Position numbers and translations under genes: made by a program
In this document: positions 54,563 through 63,471 of the stretch, piece after piece
Numbering within the stretch: the first letter of the stretch is position 1
Layout of the letters: each line of letters starts with the position of its first letter
The notes under the pieces: generated by a model
Database searches by the model: none
What the model was told of the DNA's origin: nothing
What the model saw: only the letters and a program-made list of their open reading frames with translations
Assembly: GCF_001562275.1 (NCBI RefSeq)
Contig: NZ_CP014304.1
Span: 5,084,001 to 5,148,000, forward strand
Reading direction: 5' to 3'
From: Hymenobacter sp. PAMC 26628
Lineage (GTDB): Bacteria; Bacteroidota; Bacteroidia; Cytophagales; Hymenobacteraceae
DNA: 64,000 bases

Positions 54563-56071
54563 TCAACCCTCCCCCCGGCCCGTGGCCGCTTCGTAGCCAC
54601 TACCATCCACGGCAAACCTCAGGCCCGGCGCGGGGGTGCCCCGCTTACGGTAGCCGAACAGCCAGACCCCGCAAAGACCCCAGCAAAGCGCGAAAACCAG
54701 GGGCGCAAATAGAATTTTCGTTAGCCCAATGAAGCCCAAAATGGCCCCTACGCTGATGCCGTAAAAGCTGAGCACGTGCCGGAGGGTGGTCACCTGCTTA
54801 CGCACCAACAGCACGTCTTGCAAGAGGTGAAACACCAGGAAAGAGGCAAAAATGGAGTAGTTAACGATGTAGAGCGATTTGACGAAATGTAGCCCTACCA
54901 GACAAAAGAGCACGTTGACGAGCAGCGCGGCGGTGTTGAACAGCATGTCCTGCTTCTCCAGCTTCAGCGCAATCAGCACGTTGGCTTGCAGCAAAGCGGT
55001 TGGAAACACCAAGATGGTGAGGAACATTTGCTTGGCGTAACCGCCCGTCAAGGCGTATTTCGCCCCGAATATCAACGGCATCAACTGGTCGACGAAGGTG
55101 TAGACAAACGTGTAGGCCAGCAGGCCAAATAACAAATAATACAGGTAAGACTGCCGATAAAAATCTCGGAACTTCTGCTGGTCGCCGGCAACTAGCAGCT
55201 TGATTAACAGCGGAAATACCGTTGTGGAAATGATAATCGGCAGAATTTGAGCGATTGAGAATATCTTAAACGATATCTCATAGTTCGCGACATCGACAGC
55301 GGTCAGGGTTTTGGCGATGATGATGGTCGCGATCCGCCAGTTTATGATCGATACCCCGCCAATGATGATAAAAGGCCAGTTAGCCCGCAACAGGGTACCA
55401 ACGTCCCGGGCCCTGATGCGGCTGTGCCAAAGTGAAGTCAGCGAGACTTGTTGGGAAGAACCGTACTTCAGAAACAGGTTGAGGGTGATGAACCGCACCA
55501 GCACGAGGATGGCAGAGAAAATAATTACCGAGACAGGGTATACGAACAAGAGCGAAGCGACGAGCAGTTTCAAAAAGGACTCCAGGGTTAGGATGATGAA
55601 CGTCTTCTTCTGCTCGAAGTCCGCCACGTTCAGGTGTTTAATGGCGTTAATGATGTTGTCAAAAACGATGTTGGCCCCGAATATTACAATCAAAATCCGC
55701 ACAAAGGGATTGCTGTAAAACAGGTACGCTAGCACGATATTGACGAAGTAGAAGCCAACACCAAAATAGATTTGCATCTTCACAAACCGATTGATGAAGG
55801 CTCTTTTGTCTTCGGCCTGCACCACCTCCCGAATAAACCACTGCCCCAGCCCTAGCGCCGAGACGGCCGCCACCAGTTGATACATGGAGGAAGCCACCAA
55901 GTAATCAGCGAAAATGGTGGTGGAGTATTGGCGGGCAATGATTACGAAAAACAGGCTGATGAAAATAGTCTGTCCCCCCTGAGAGATGATCCCCCAACTA
56001 CTATTTTTGAACAACGTGTGCTTAAATAACACAGCAGCGGCATCTGAAAACTTTTTAAATTGGCTATTCAT
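54563..56071 (-). CDS. wzx: Wzx-type polysaccharide flippase
   Basis: 502 residues from ATG 56071, chosen over an upstream TTG. About 12-14 membrane helices are visible (SWGIISQGGQTIFISLFFVI, VGFYFVNIVLAYLFYSN, LLVASLLFVYPVSVIIFSA). The polysaccharide-synthesis flippase family moves lipid-linked repeat units across the inner membrane. It lies between the WecG-like gene and the beta-helix gene. A partial polymerase gene at the window end completes the Wzx/Wzy logic. Confidence 0.85.
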   Translation of the reverse strand: MNSQFKKFSDAAAVLFKHTLFKNSSWGIISQGGQTIFISLFFVIIARQYSTTIFADYLVASSMYQLVAAVSALGLGQWFIREVVQAEDKRAFINRFVKMQIYFGVGFYFVNIVLAYLFYSNPFVRILIVIFGANIVFDNIINAIKHLNVADFEQKKTFIILTLESFLKLLVASLLFVYPVSVIIFSAILVLVRFITLNLFLKYGSSQQVSLTSLWHSRIRARDVGTLLRANWPFIIIGGVSIINWRIATIIIAKTLTAVDVANYEISFKIFSIAQILPIIISTTVFPLLIKLLVAGDQQKFRDFYRQSYLYYLLFGLLAYTFVYTFVDQLMPLIFGAKYALTGGYAKQMFLTILVFPTALLQANVLIALKLEKQDMLFNTAALLVNVLFCLVGLHFVKSLYIVNYSIFASFLVFHLLQDVLLVRKQVTTLRHVLSFYGISVGAILGFIGLTKILFAPLVFALCWGLCGVWLFGYRKRGTPAPGLRFAVDGSGYEAATGRGEG

Positions 56072-56246
56072 TAGCAAAGATAGTTTTTACGCGGCCTTTT
56101 TGTGATTAGCTCAGCCATCATGGGTTGCTTTGACGGCTTGGCCTAGCACTTAATTGCAAGCGAAGACGCAAATTGAGTAATTGCATTATCGCACTTGGTT
56201 GTCAAATTCGGTCAGTTGGTAGTTTACTAGTATTGATGCAGTATGC

Positions 56247-57029
56247 TCACTTTTTGATTTTGGCGGAACTCGACTTTAATGGCGATGCATACTTCTTGTA
56301 AAACGCCTTTAGCACAAGCTTGGTCATTACTTGGTAGTCGATCAAATAGCGGCGCCACAGTCGTTTTGGTTCTTTGTATATGCGCCAGGCAAAGCGCAGA
56401 TTTGCGTAATTTATCCAACGAGGATAGTAGTAATCTTTTTTCAAGTACTGGTCGAGGAAGCCGCCACAGGTTATTGCCATGCCGTTGTAGCCGGCGTCTC
56501 TCAGGGCAACCAGAAATTTTTCTTGCCGTGGTGAGCCCATGCCGACCACCACAACGTCCGGTTGCCGGAGCATCACGGAGGCAATCTTGGTTTCGAAGCT
56601 GTCGTAACCGTGCGCGGTGCCGATCACGCGCAGATCCTCGCCGTAGTTGGCGTGCAGCTTCGCCTGGACGCCTTCGTTAACGCCGGGAACGCCGCCAATC
56701 AGCATTAGGGAAGCTTCTGCCGCCCGTAGGGCCCCAAAGAAAGGGTCGGCCAGCGAGGACATGTCAAAGCTCAGGCGGGGGCAAGGCTTTTCCGTCAGCT
56801 CCCGACAGGCGCGGGCCACGCCCTCCCCGTCCGGCAGAACCAATGTCATTTGGTGCAGCGTGCTCACGTAATCATTGTGCGTTTCGGCCAGGGCCCAGGC
56901 ATGGGGGTTGATGAACGTCACCATCCGCAAAGCGCCTTTGCTGCGAGGTAGGGCACAGACGTCAGCCAGGGTTACGCCGGTATCTAAGGGAAGACCTAGA
57001 AAGTTTATGCGTTCTTGTTTGAGGCTCAT
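56247..57029 (-). CDS. WecG/TagA/CpsF-family glycosyltransferase
   Basis: 260 residues from ATG 57029. GT26 hallmarks are TFINPHAWALAETHNDYV, LPDGEGVARACREL with the conserved Asp, and VVVGMGSPRQEKFLVALRDA. The C-terminus (PRWINYANLRFAWRIYKEPK, RLWRRYLID) is basic and probably attaches to the membrane surface. It adds a sugar such as N-acetyl-mannosaminuronate or a similar residue to a lipid-linked glycan. The donor cannot be predicted. Confidence 0.88.
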   Translation of the reverse strand: MSLKQERINFLGLPLDTGVTLADVCALPRSKGALRMVTFINPHAWALAETHNDYVSTLHQMTLVLPDGEGVARACRELTEKPCPRLSFDMSSLADPFFGALRAAEASLMLIGGVPGVNEGVQAKLHANYGEDLRVIGTAHGYDSFETKIASVMLRQPDVVVVGMGSPRQEKFLVALRDAGYNGMAITCGGFLDQYLKKDYYYPRWINYANLRFAWRIYKEPKRLWRRYLIDYQVMTKLVLKAFYKKYASPLKSSSAKIKK

Positions 57030-57262
57030 GGAATTGAACAAATCCTGTTTGCAGCTATTCTACCAGTCTATCAACGTCTGCTCGCACTTGAGCTAAGCTC
57101 ATCGCGGCGTTATTAAATAGTAATAATCACTCGTGCTGAGGCGCCTTAAGTGGTCAGTATGCAGTGGTCGAAAGCAGACCGTGCCGAATTACCGGCCGTA
57201 AGAAGAAAACTCGATTAGTAGCGGTCTCGAGCGGCTGAGAAATGGACTTGACCTTCCAAGCG

Positions 57263-58369
57263 TCAGGGGGTATTGGCGAGCGCTTCGTAGTACCTTACAT
57301 AGTTTTCAGCCATTCTCAGCTTATGGAATTGCTGAAAAAAGCCGCTTGTCCGCAAGGCCTCGGCCCGTTGCTGGTAGGTCGCCAGCTGCTGCTGCATCGC
57401 GACGAGGGCGGCCGCCAGTTGGTCCGCCGCTCCGGGGGGCACCAGGATGCCCGCCGGCCCGACCAGGGTTCGGGCCGAGCCGACGTCGGTGGCCACGATG
57501 GGCAGGCCCACCGAGGCCGCTTCGATGAAGGCGTTGGGGAAGCCTTCGTAGTCGGACGACTGCACCAGCGCATCGGCGGCGCACAGCAACGGGTAAGGCT
57601 CAGCGATGTGGCCCAGAAACCGCACCTTGTCTTGCAGCCCGTAAGCGCGGGCCAGCGCTTGCAACCGGGCCTCGTCGGGCCCGCTGCCCGCCACTAGGCA
57701 CACGAAGTTGCCGCCGGGCAGCTGCCGCAGGGCCTCAAACAGCAGCGGATGATTTTTTTGCGGCGCGAGCCGCCCCAGGTTCAGCAACACGAATTCGTCG
57801 GCCAGCCCCCACGCCTCGCGGCGGCGCTTGCGCTCGGCGGGGGACGGCACGGGGTAAAAGTTGCCCCCCATGTTGATGGTCACGTTGTGGCGGCCCGGGT
57901 AGTAAGGGGCGTAGAAGTCTTTGACCACGTCGGACAAGTACACCAGGTGCCGGGGAGACAAGAGTTTGCTGGCGTAGTTGTGACGGGGGTAAATGTTGTC
58001 GAAGTTGAAAACGCAGGCCGCGCCGGTCAACTTCTCAGCCATCACCAGGTAGGGCAGCGTGGCCCGCTTGTGGCCTTGCAAAAAACGAATGCCCTCGCGC
58101 CGGATAGTGACGACGACCCCCGCTAGGCTACCCGGGCTGCGCACGGCGGTCACCACGTGCCGTACCCGGTCACTCAACAAGGCGTTGCTAAGCCCTCGGG
58201 GGGCGAATAAATACACCTGCTTGAAAATCTGCGCGTAGTGGTTAGCCAAAAACACGACCCGCTTTTCCTCGCCGCCCGTGTCGAAGTCGGGAATAATTAG
58301 GGCAATCGACTCGGATGCGAGCAGCGTAGCAGAAGGCAGGGTGGGTGAGAGGAGCGTAGAAGAGGGCAT
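57263..58369 (-). CDS. GT4-family glycosyltransferase
   Basis: 368 residues. N-terminal Rossmann region: ESIALIIPDFDTGGEEKRVV. C-terminal GT4 motifs: EFVLLNLGRLAPQKNHPLLF, LVAGSGPDEARLQALA, VRFLGHIAEPYPLLCAADAL and SSDYEGFPNAFIEAASVGLP, with the E-x7-E motif in the last. It transfers a sugar during repeat-unit assembly. It is followed by the WecG-type gene after 233 bases and preceded by another GT4 gene. Confidence 0.88.
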   Translation of the reverse strand: MPSSTLLSPTLPSATLLASESIALIIPDFDTGGEEKRVVFLANHYAQIFKQVYLFAPRGLSNALLSDRVRHVVTAVRSPGSLAGVVVTIRREGIRFLQGHKRATLPYLVMAEKLTGAACVFNFDNIYPRHNYASKLLSPRHLVYLSDVVKDFYAPYYPGRHNVTINMGGNFYPVPSPAERKRRREAWGLADEFVLLNLGRLAPQKNHPLLFEALRQLPGGNFVCLVAGSGPDEARLQALARAYGLQDKVRFLGHIAEPYPLLCAADALVQSSDYEGFPNAFIEAASVGLPIVATDVGSARTLVGPAGILVPPGAADQLAAALVAMQQQLATYQQRAEALRTSGFFQQFHKLRMAENYVRYYEALANTP

Positions 58370-58408
58370 AGGCGGCGTCGGGCGTGGGGTTGAGGGCAGG
58401 GGGCATCC

Positions 58409-59527
58409 CTAGCGCAAGGCACCGTATATGCGCAGGAGCTGGTTTTTCAAGGCTGCGCCGTCGTAGGAGAGTGCATAGTGCTGGTAAGCGGCAGTCGTCA
58501 CCGCCGCCGGGTCGTGGGCCCGCACTTCGCGTAGTTTCTCCGCCAACGCACCGGGCTCTTCCAAGGAGAAAGAAAAGCCCGTGACGCCTTCGGTAATCAA
58601 TTCTTGCAGAAAGGGAATTCCCGAAACAACGGCCGGCACCCGGAAATAGAAGGCCAGCGAGAGCACCCCGGACTGCGTGGCCGTGGTGTAAGGAAATACC
58701 ACGCAAGCCGCCTTCGAAAACAGGTCTTTTACTTCGCCGTCCTCGATGTAACGGTTGATAAAAATGACGTTTTGCTCTTTTGCAACGTCGCGCTCAAAAT
58801 AGACGTGGCCACTGCCCGCGATGACCAACGGCTGCCGGCGCAAATCGTCGTTGCGGAGGTAGGCATCGTATAGAAGCTCGATGCCTTTGTACTGCTCAAT
58901 GCGGCCAAAAAACAGGATGTAGCCGGCCGTCTCCTTTAGTTCACAGACCCCCTCCGTGCCCTGGGCAATGCTGTTGGTGACTAGGGTCGGAAAATCATGA
59001 AAGAACACGCGCTTGGCCGGAAAATTGGCCGCCATCCACTCGTACTGGGTCCGGCTGCACGTAACCAGGTTGTCCGCGCGTCGAATCAGGTAACCGACGC
59101 GTTGCTTTACCAGTAGCTCGCGCACGAACCGGGCGACGGCGTTGCGGTACTTGGCCGGATGCGGAAACAAGTCGTGCACCGCGTACAGCACTTTGCCGTA
59201 CCGTCGCAGCCGGCTCAAGTGAAGCGCCAAGGCCGTGTCCTCGGTAAGCAAGTGAATCACCTCGATCCGCTGCTCCTGGCACAATCGGTCGATGGCCCGC
59301 AGTAGCGGGTGGGGGTAGAGGCGGAAGCGCAGCTGTTGCAGCTTATGCCGGGGGAAGTCAATGAACTCGCAATTTGCGGGGGGGGAGGTGATGGTCTTGC
59401 GGTAGTCGCACTGCGGCGTACAAACAAAAATCCCGTAGTTACCCTCTTCCTGCATGATGTTCACGATGGAGGTAGCAAAGGGTAGCAGGCCCGCGTAGAA
59501 TTCGGAGCATACGTACAAGACTTTCAT
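58409..59527 (-). CDS. GT4-family glycosyltransferase
   Basis: 372 residues starting MKVLYVCSEFYAGLLPFATS. Donor-binding features are YILFFGRIEQYKGIELLYDA, LVIAGSGHVYFERDVAK, NRYIEDGEVKDLFSKAACVV and PYTTATQSGVLSLAFYFRVP. The last block replaces the usual E-x7-E motif with a TQSGV form, also seen in the GT4 gene at 62279-63424, so these two belong to the same subfamily. It is 39 bases upstream of the next GT4 gene. Confidence 0.87.
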   Translation of the reverse strand: MKVLYVCSEFYAGLLPFATSIVNIMQEEGNYGIFVCTPQCDYRKTITSPPANCEFIDFPRHKLQQLRFRLYPHPLLRAIDRLCQEQRIEVIHLLTEDTALALHLSRLRRYGKVLYAVHDLFPHPAKYRNAVARFVRELLVKQRVGYLIRRADNLVTCSRTQYEWMAANFPAKRVFFHDFPTLVTNSIAQGTEGVCELKETAGYILFFGRIEQYKGIELLYDAYLRNDDLRRQPLVIAGSGHVYFERDVAKEQNVIFINRYIEDGEVKDLFSKAACVVFPYTTATQSGVLSLAFYFRVPAVVSGIPFLQELITEGVTGFSFSLEEPGALAEKLREVRAHDPAAVTTAAYQHYALSYDGAALKNQLLRIYGALR

Positions 59528-59839
59528 GGGGCGGGCGCGAGAAGACGCGTGGGGCAGGGAGCGGAAAATGGCGAAAATCGCTGGGCCGGATATCTGCTCG
59601 TCGCAGACGAGGCACCAACGGGCACTAAATGTCTAGCCAGGAGGAATGCTAGCATAGGGAATACCCTTCAGCGGCCTGACTCTGCGGTGGCTACTATTCT
59701 TACTTTGGCGGCAAGGTATTAGGTGTTGAACAAGCTTTTGTACAGGGAAGTAAAGCTTCTTTTTTTGGGTTCGAAAGTTCGGCGATATCCTTCTTAAGGG
59801 AGGATATTAATTCTTTGGAAGCCCAAGCGTCAGTTTTGC
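59528..59839 (-). other. 312-base gap in the polysaccharide cluster
   Basis: No gene seen. This is the point where base composition changes from GC-rich (toward 59500) to AT-rich (toward 60000), so it may be a junction between gene blocks of different origin. No clear promoter box or hairpin was found. Confidence 0.5.
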
Positions 59840-60259
59840 CTAACACGTTAAAATTTTATCATCGAGCATTTTTGTTAATGTGCTTGACAATTCTAATTCA
59901 TTCCGGGCGACATGAATACAATTTAGCTCTTGAAATTTTTTCGCGGTAGCAAGCTGATGATCGTTCCTGTGCTCCGAGAGCGTTGCTTGCCTGGGCATGA
60001 CCAGCAAGGGCTTGTTTCTTGTCAAAGCAGAAATAATCGTGCCCATGCCGGCATGGCTGATGATCAAATCAGCATCATTAAATAAATCGTCGAAATCCCT
60101 AGGGGTTAAAAAATTGACGGTGGTTAAATTACTCGGCTCATAGCTACCATTCAGGGTCTGGGCGATAAAACTATCGTTTGGAAATTGTTTTGCTACGCTG
60201 TCAATGATTTTAATTAATCTGTTAAACGGGGCTTGAGTCCCTATGGTGATGAAAATCAT
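59840..60259 (-). CDS. Alg13-like glycosyltransferase subunit (catalytic, GT28 C-domain)
   Basis: 139 residues starting MIFITIGTQAPFNRLIKIID, the typical Alg13/PssE/EpsF opening. Further motifs are DLFNDADLIISHAGMGTII and NKPLLVMPRQATLSEHRNDH, the UDP-sugar binding site. It works with an Alg14-like membrane partner encoded just upstream; their genes overlap by 4 bases (ATGA at 60256-60259), so translation is coupled. Together they would add a glucose, galactose or GlcNAc unit. Confidence 0.9.
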   Translation of the reverse strand: MIFITIGTQAPFNRLIKIIDSVAKQFPNDSFIAQTLNGSYEPSNLTTVNFLTPRDFDDLFNDADLIISHAGMGTIISALTRNKPLLVMPRQATLSEHRNDHQLATAKKFQELNCIHVARNELELSSTLTKMLDDKILTC

Positions 60260-60699
60260 GACAATACATTTCCATTGTAATGGACATCAGATTCAATTAA
60301 ATCCGGCCATTGGGTATATAACTTGGTAGCTACTACTTTGGCAATTTTACCACTCATGGATAGTTCTTCCACGTTGGCGATGCTATCAATCCAGATAGTC
60401 TTGATGCCCAAACACCTCCCAGTGATAACAGCTATTAATCCTGGGGCAGCGCCGGTCGTAATGATGATATCAGGTTTGATAATGTTAACTAATTTGTAGA
60501 TATGCCAAAAGCCCTTCATCAAGCTAAATTTATCCCATCTGTTTGAATCCGGCACCAGAAAGAAGGTTTGTCCCTTTACCATGTTCTCGAACCCCATTTT
60601 GGTTGAGACAAACACTACCTCTTGATTCCTGAAAGCAGGCTGCAACCTTAGAAGTTGTATCCAGTGCCCACCAGCTGATGCAATCGCAAGTATTTTCAT
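60256..60699 (-). CDS. Alg14-like glycosyltransferase membrane subunit
   Basis: 147 residues. The start MKILAIASAGGHWIQLLRLQ with the SxGGH motif, and IIITTGAAPGLIAVITGRCL, are typical of Alg14/PssD/EpsE. It anchors the Alg13-like subunit at the membrane. Gene order Alg14-Alg13 with a 4-base overlap is the rule in these pairs. It is AT-rich. Confidence 0.9.
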   Translation of the reverse strand: MKILAIASAGGHWIQLLRLQPAFRNQEVVFVSTKMGFENMVKGQTFFLVPDSNRWDKFSLMKGFWHIYKLVNIIKPDIIITTGAAPGLIAVITGRCLGIKTIWIDSIANVEELSMSGKIAKVVATKLYTQWPDLIESDVHYNGNVLS

Positions 60700-60700
60700 G

Positions 60701-61705
60701 TTACTGTTCCAAGTTATCGATCAAGTGGCGGTATTTCTCAATCATTACTGGATAGGTAAAATTATCAAGGTAGTGTTTTCGGCTATTAATGGAGTATTGA
60801 TAGTATTTATCTTTATCAACTTCGACCAGGTTATTTATTTGCTTGATGAACGAATCAGGGCATTCATCTAATTCAAAGCAATTAAATCCGGGGATACCGA
60901 TTTCAAGGTTGCCACCCACGTCATTCACTAAAAGGGGTTTGCCGTGCGATATCCCCTCGATAAGGGAAAGCGGCAGTCCTTCTTGAACTGAATAAAGCAT
61001 TAGGTAATCGTATTCGGGAATCAAGTCATTCATATTCTCAATGAAGCTCAGCGCCACAAAATTTTTGCTATCCTTACATGCTTCTAGTAATTCGTCAAAA
61101 TCATCACCTGCGCCGGCAAAATGTATCTGAATTTCGGGCCTTAGGTTGTCTTTTAAGCAATCCACTAAATACAACTGTCTTTTGGTTGAATTTACTCGGG
61201 CAGCGTAAAGAATTTTAATTTTATCAGACTCGTAATTACGTTGGTTACTTTTGGTATTGGCATCAATGATACCATTGTATATTAAATGAATTTTCTGTTG
61301 CTTTACTGAAAAATAATCTATCAGATTTTCCGTTACTTTTTTAGAAATAGAAACAAGGATATCTGGGAGAAAAGTCAACCTTTTATAAGTGCTGTACACA
61401 TTGTGCGAGACGTAGATAATCGTTGAATTAAGAAATAGAATCTTGTTTAAAAAAGTAATGAAGGAGATTAAGTTGCGGGCATGCACAATAATAATTTTAT
61501 CCCTTAATAGAAATGGACTCTTTAGTTGAATGTATTCTTCTTTTTTAATACCGTATTTGGGGTGAATATTTTCGTGCTTTTGGAAGCCAACAATTTTTGC
61601 GTCATAGTTTAGCTTTAACCCGTTGTGGACATCCACCAAAACCTTCTGAGCCCCGCCATACCGGCTAAGGTTCGTCGTTACCGAAAGCACTGCTTTTGTG
61701 TTCAT
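60701..61705 (-). CDS. GT4-family glycosyltransferase
   Basis: 334 residues from ATG 61705; a longer frame from 61771 adds an unlikely N-terminus overlapping the upstream gene. Features are AVLSVTTNLSRYGGAQKVLV, KIKILYAARVNSTKRQLYL, IHFAGAGDDFDELLEAC and YSVQEGLPLSLIEGISHGKP with E-x7-E. It is 1 base upstream of the Alg14-like gene and lies in the AT-rich part of the cluster. Confidence 0.87.
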   Translation of the reverse strand: MNTKAVLSVTTNLSRYGGAQKVLVDVHNGLKLNYDAKIVGFQKHENIHPKYGIKKEEYIQLKSPFLLRDKIIIVHARNLISFITFLNKILFLNSTIIYVSHNVYSTYKRLTFLPDILVSISKKVTENLIDYFSVKQQKIHLIYNGIIDANTKSNQRNYESDKIKILYAARVNSTKRQLYLVDCLKDNLRPEIQIHFAGAGDDFDELLEACKDSKNFVALSFIENMNDLIPEYDYLMLYSVQEGLPLSLIEGISHGKPLLVNDVGGNLEIGIPGFNCFELDECPDSFIKQINNLVEVDKDKYYQYSINSRKHYLDNFTYPVMIEKYRHLIDNLEQ

Positions 61706-61712
61706 TTTGCAT

Positions 61713-62228
61713 TCATAATCTGTTAGATAAGATCTTGTTGTATTCAACAACGGTACTGCCGGCCGCAACATCTTTAGACACTAGGCTGCACGCTCCCACG
61801 TGACAATTATCGCCAATGATTATTGGACCAATAACGACGGAGTTGGGACTCACGATAACGTTATTGCCAATCAAAGGCTGTTTCAACAAGCCATGACCAT
61901 GTTGACGGGTTTTACCAGAATTACCGCCAATAGTTACTCCTTGATAGATCGTAAAATTTTTACCGATAACGGCATGACTTCCGATAACAAGCCCCAGACC
62001 GTGCTTTATCATAAATCCGTCGCCTATCTGTGCCTTTGGGTCTATATCAATACTGAACACCAAACGATTTATTACCCACAATATCTTTGCTATTGGAAAT
62101 AAACCGATTGAGTAAAAAAAATTAGAGGCCCGGAAAATAACATTTGCATAAAATATTATATTCAACATTCCTACAGGGAATTTTGAATTTTTATTATATA
62201 ACTTTAGATCACTTAGGATTCTCATCAT
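61713..62228 (-). CDS. Serine-acetyltransferase-like hexapeptide acyltransferase
   Basis: 171 residues from ATG 62228. Left-handed beta-helix repeats occupy residues about 60-165 (IDIDPKAQIGDGFMIKHGLG, LVIGSHAVIGKNFTIYQGVT, IGNNVIVSPNSVVIGPIII, NCHVGACSLVSKDVAAGSTV). The KHGLGLVIG and YQGVTIGG blocks are those of serine O-acetyltransferase and its polysaccharide-modifying relatives. Its role in this cluster is probably acetylation of a sugar residue. Confidence 0.86.
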   Translation of the reverse strand: MMRILSDLKLYNKNSKFPVGMLNIIFYANVIFRASNFFYSIGLFPIAKILWVINRLVFSIDIDPKAQIGDGFMIKHGLGLVIGSHAVIGKNFTIYQGVTIGGNSGKTRQHGHGLLKQPLIGNNVIVSPNSVVIGPIIIGDNCHVGACSLVSKDVAAGSTVVEYNKILSNRL

Positions 62229-62278
62229 TAGGGGAAACAAATAAATTCATAAGGAACTTTTCAATTAATTATTACTTT

Positions 62279-63424
62279 CTATTTATTGCTCTCTATCACT
62301 TCATCAAAGTATTGTGCATATTTCTTAGCAATTGAAGAAGCTCGTATTTTCATTTCTACGAATTTACTTAGCTCGTATTTCATTTTGCTATACTTGCCAT
62401 CATCCATATTTATAGCTAATTCCATTTGAGCAGATAATGACTCTGTTTGCATTGCCTCAAATAACAGACCTGTTTTACCATTTTCAATATATTCCTCAAA
62501 ACCTGGTAGATTCGATGCTATCACTGGGACGTTGTAATTGTAAGAGGTTAGTAGTACCCCGCTTTGCGTTATATCTCGGTAGGGTAGCACTAGAAAGCGA
62601 GCGGTCCGAAATAGATTTGCAACCTCATTTTTGTCAATCGTCCGTATCTTTAAGTTATAAAAGGATTTGTCTTCAATAAGATTTTCACATATATTCCAAT
62701 AGGAATCAGCTGCTTTGCCAGCAATTGTTACGGAAAATTTACCATATTTTTTAGATAACATGTTCACGGCTTTTATAAGAATATCCAGCCCTTTATTTTC
62801 TCTTATTATTCCAAAAAAAATGAAATCAACCTTTTCCCCATCGTTATTTCGGTTATTAAGTTCCTCCATTGATCCAAAATCCTTTAGACATAGGGGGGCA
62901 ATTAATAGATTTTTCTTGTAACCAGAATATTTTGTTAAAAACTGTTTTTTTTGATTGGCTGAAAACAAATGAATATTATCGTATCTTTTCATTAAGAAAT
63001 TGTAATATAACGATCTTATCGCACGGTGATTCATATTGTAATGTTGAACGACATCGTGAATTGCGATAACAAACTTCTTTTTATTTAAAAAAAAGGACGA
63101 AAGCAGGTGCAGATGAGGGGTGCCTAAATAGCTATCATATATCAAATCCGCATTTAGTGATTTCAAAAAAATAAGTAATTTTAAGTGAAAAAAAATTATT
63201 TGAGGATTTTTAAGCTTTAGATTTTGAAACAATAATCTGTATTTTATATCATTTTTTTCACAAAAATCCCTGATGGTTACCTCGGAAAACCAGCCATACC
63301 CTTTCAATATAACGATCCAAATAAAATCATAATATCCATGTATTTCTTTCACAATAGGCATATCCACATCCAATAAATCTTCACTTGTAATTACAATAAG
63401 TTTCCTTTTCATAATATTAGTCAT
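62279..63424 (-). CDS. GT4-family glycosyltransferase, strongly AT-rich
   Basis: 381 residues from ATG 63424; an ATG at 63412 is also possible. Features are VDFIFFGIIRENKGLDILIK, KIRTIDKNEVANLFRTARFL, LPYRDITQSGVLLTSYNYNV and GFEEYIENGKTGLLFEAMQT. The TQSGV form is shared with the gene at 58409-59527. Codon use (many Lys, Ile, Asn) differs sharply from the rest of the window, which suggests horizontal transfer. Confidence 0.87.
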   Translation of the reverse strand: MTNIMKRKLIVITSEDLLDVDMPIVKEIHGYYDFIWIVILKGYGWFSEVTIRDFCEKNDIKYRLLFQNLKLKNPQIIFFHLKLLIFLKSLNADLIYDSYLGTPHLHLLSSFFLNKKKFVIAIHDVVQHYNMNHRAIRSLYYNFLMKRYDNIHLFSANQKKQFLTKYSGYKKNLLIAPLCLKDFGSMEELNNRNNDGEKVDFIFFGIIRENKGLDILIKAVNMLSKKYGKFSVTIAGKAADSYWNICENLIEDKSFYNLKIRTIDKNEVANLFRTARFLVLPYRDITQSGVLLTSYNYNVPVIASNLPGFEEYIENGKTGLLFEAMQTESLSAQMELAINMDDGKYSKMKYELSKFVEMKIRASSIAKKYAQYFDEVIESNK

Positions 63425-63471
63425 ATTTTTAATTCAAGTTTTAGAGTTCTTTTAAGTGAAATTTAGAAGGA

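Noticed and set aside
56071..56077. TTG at 56077 as start of the flippase
   Set aside because: The ATG two codons later fits better; the same reasoning applies to the TTG at 57041 for the WecG-type gene.
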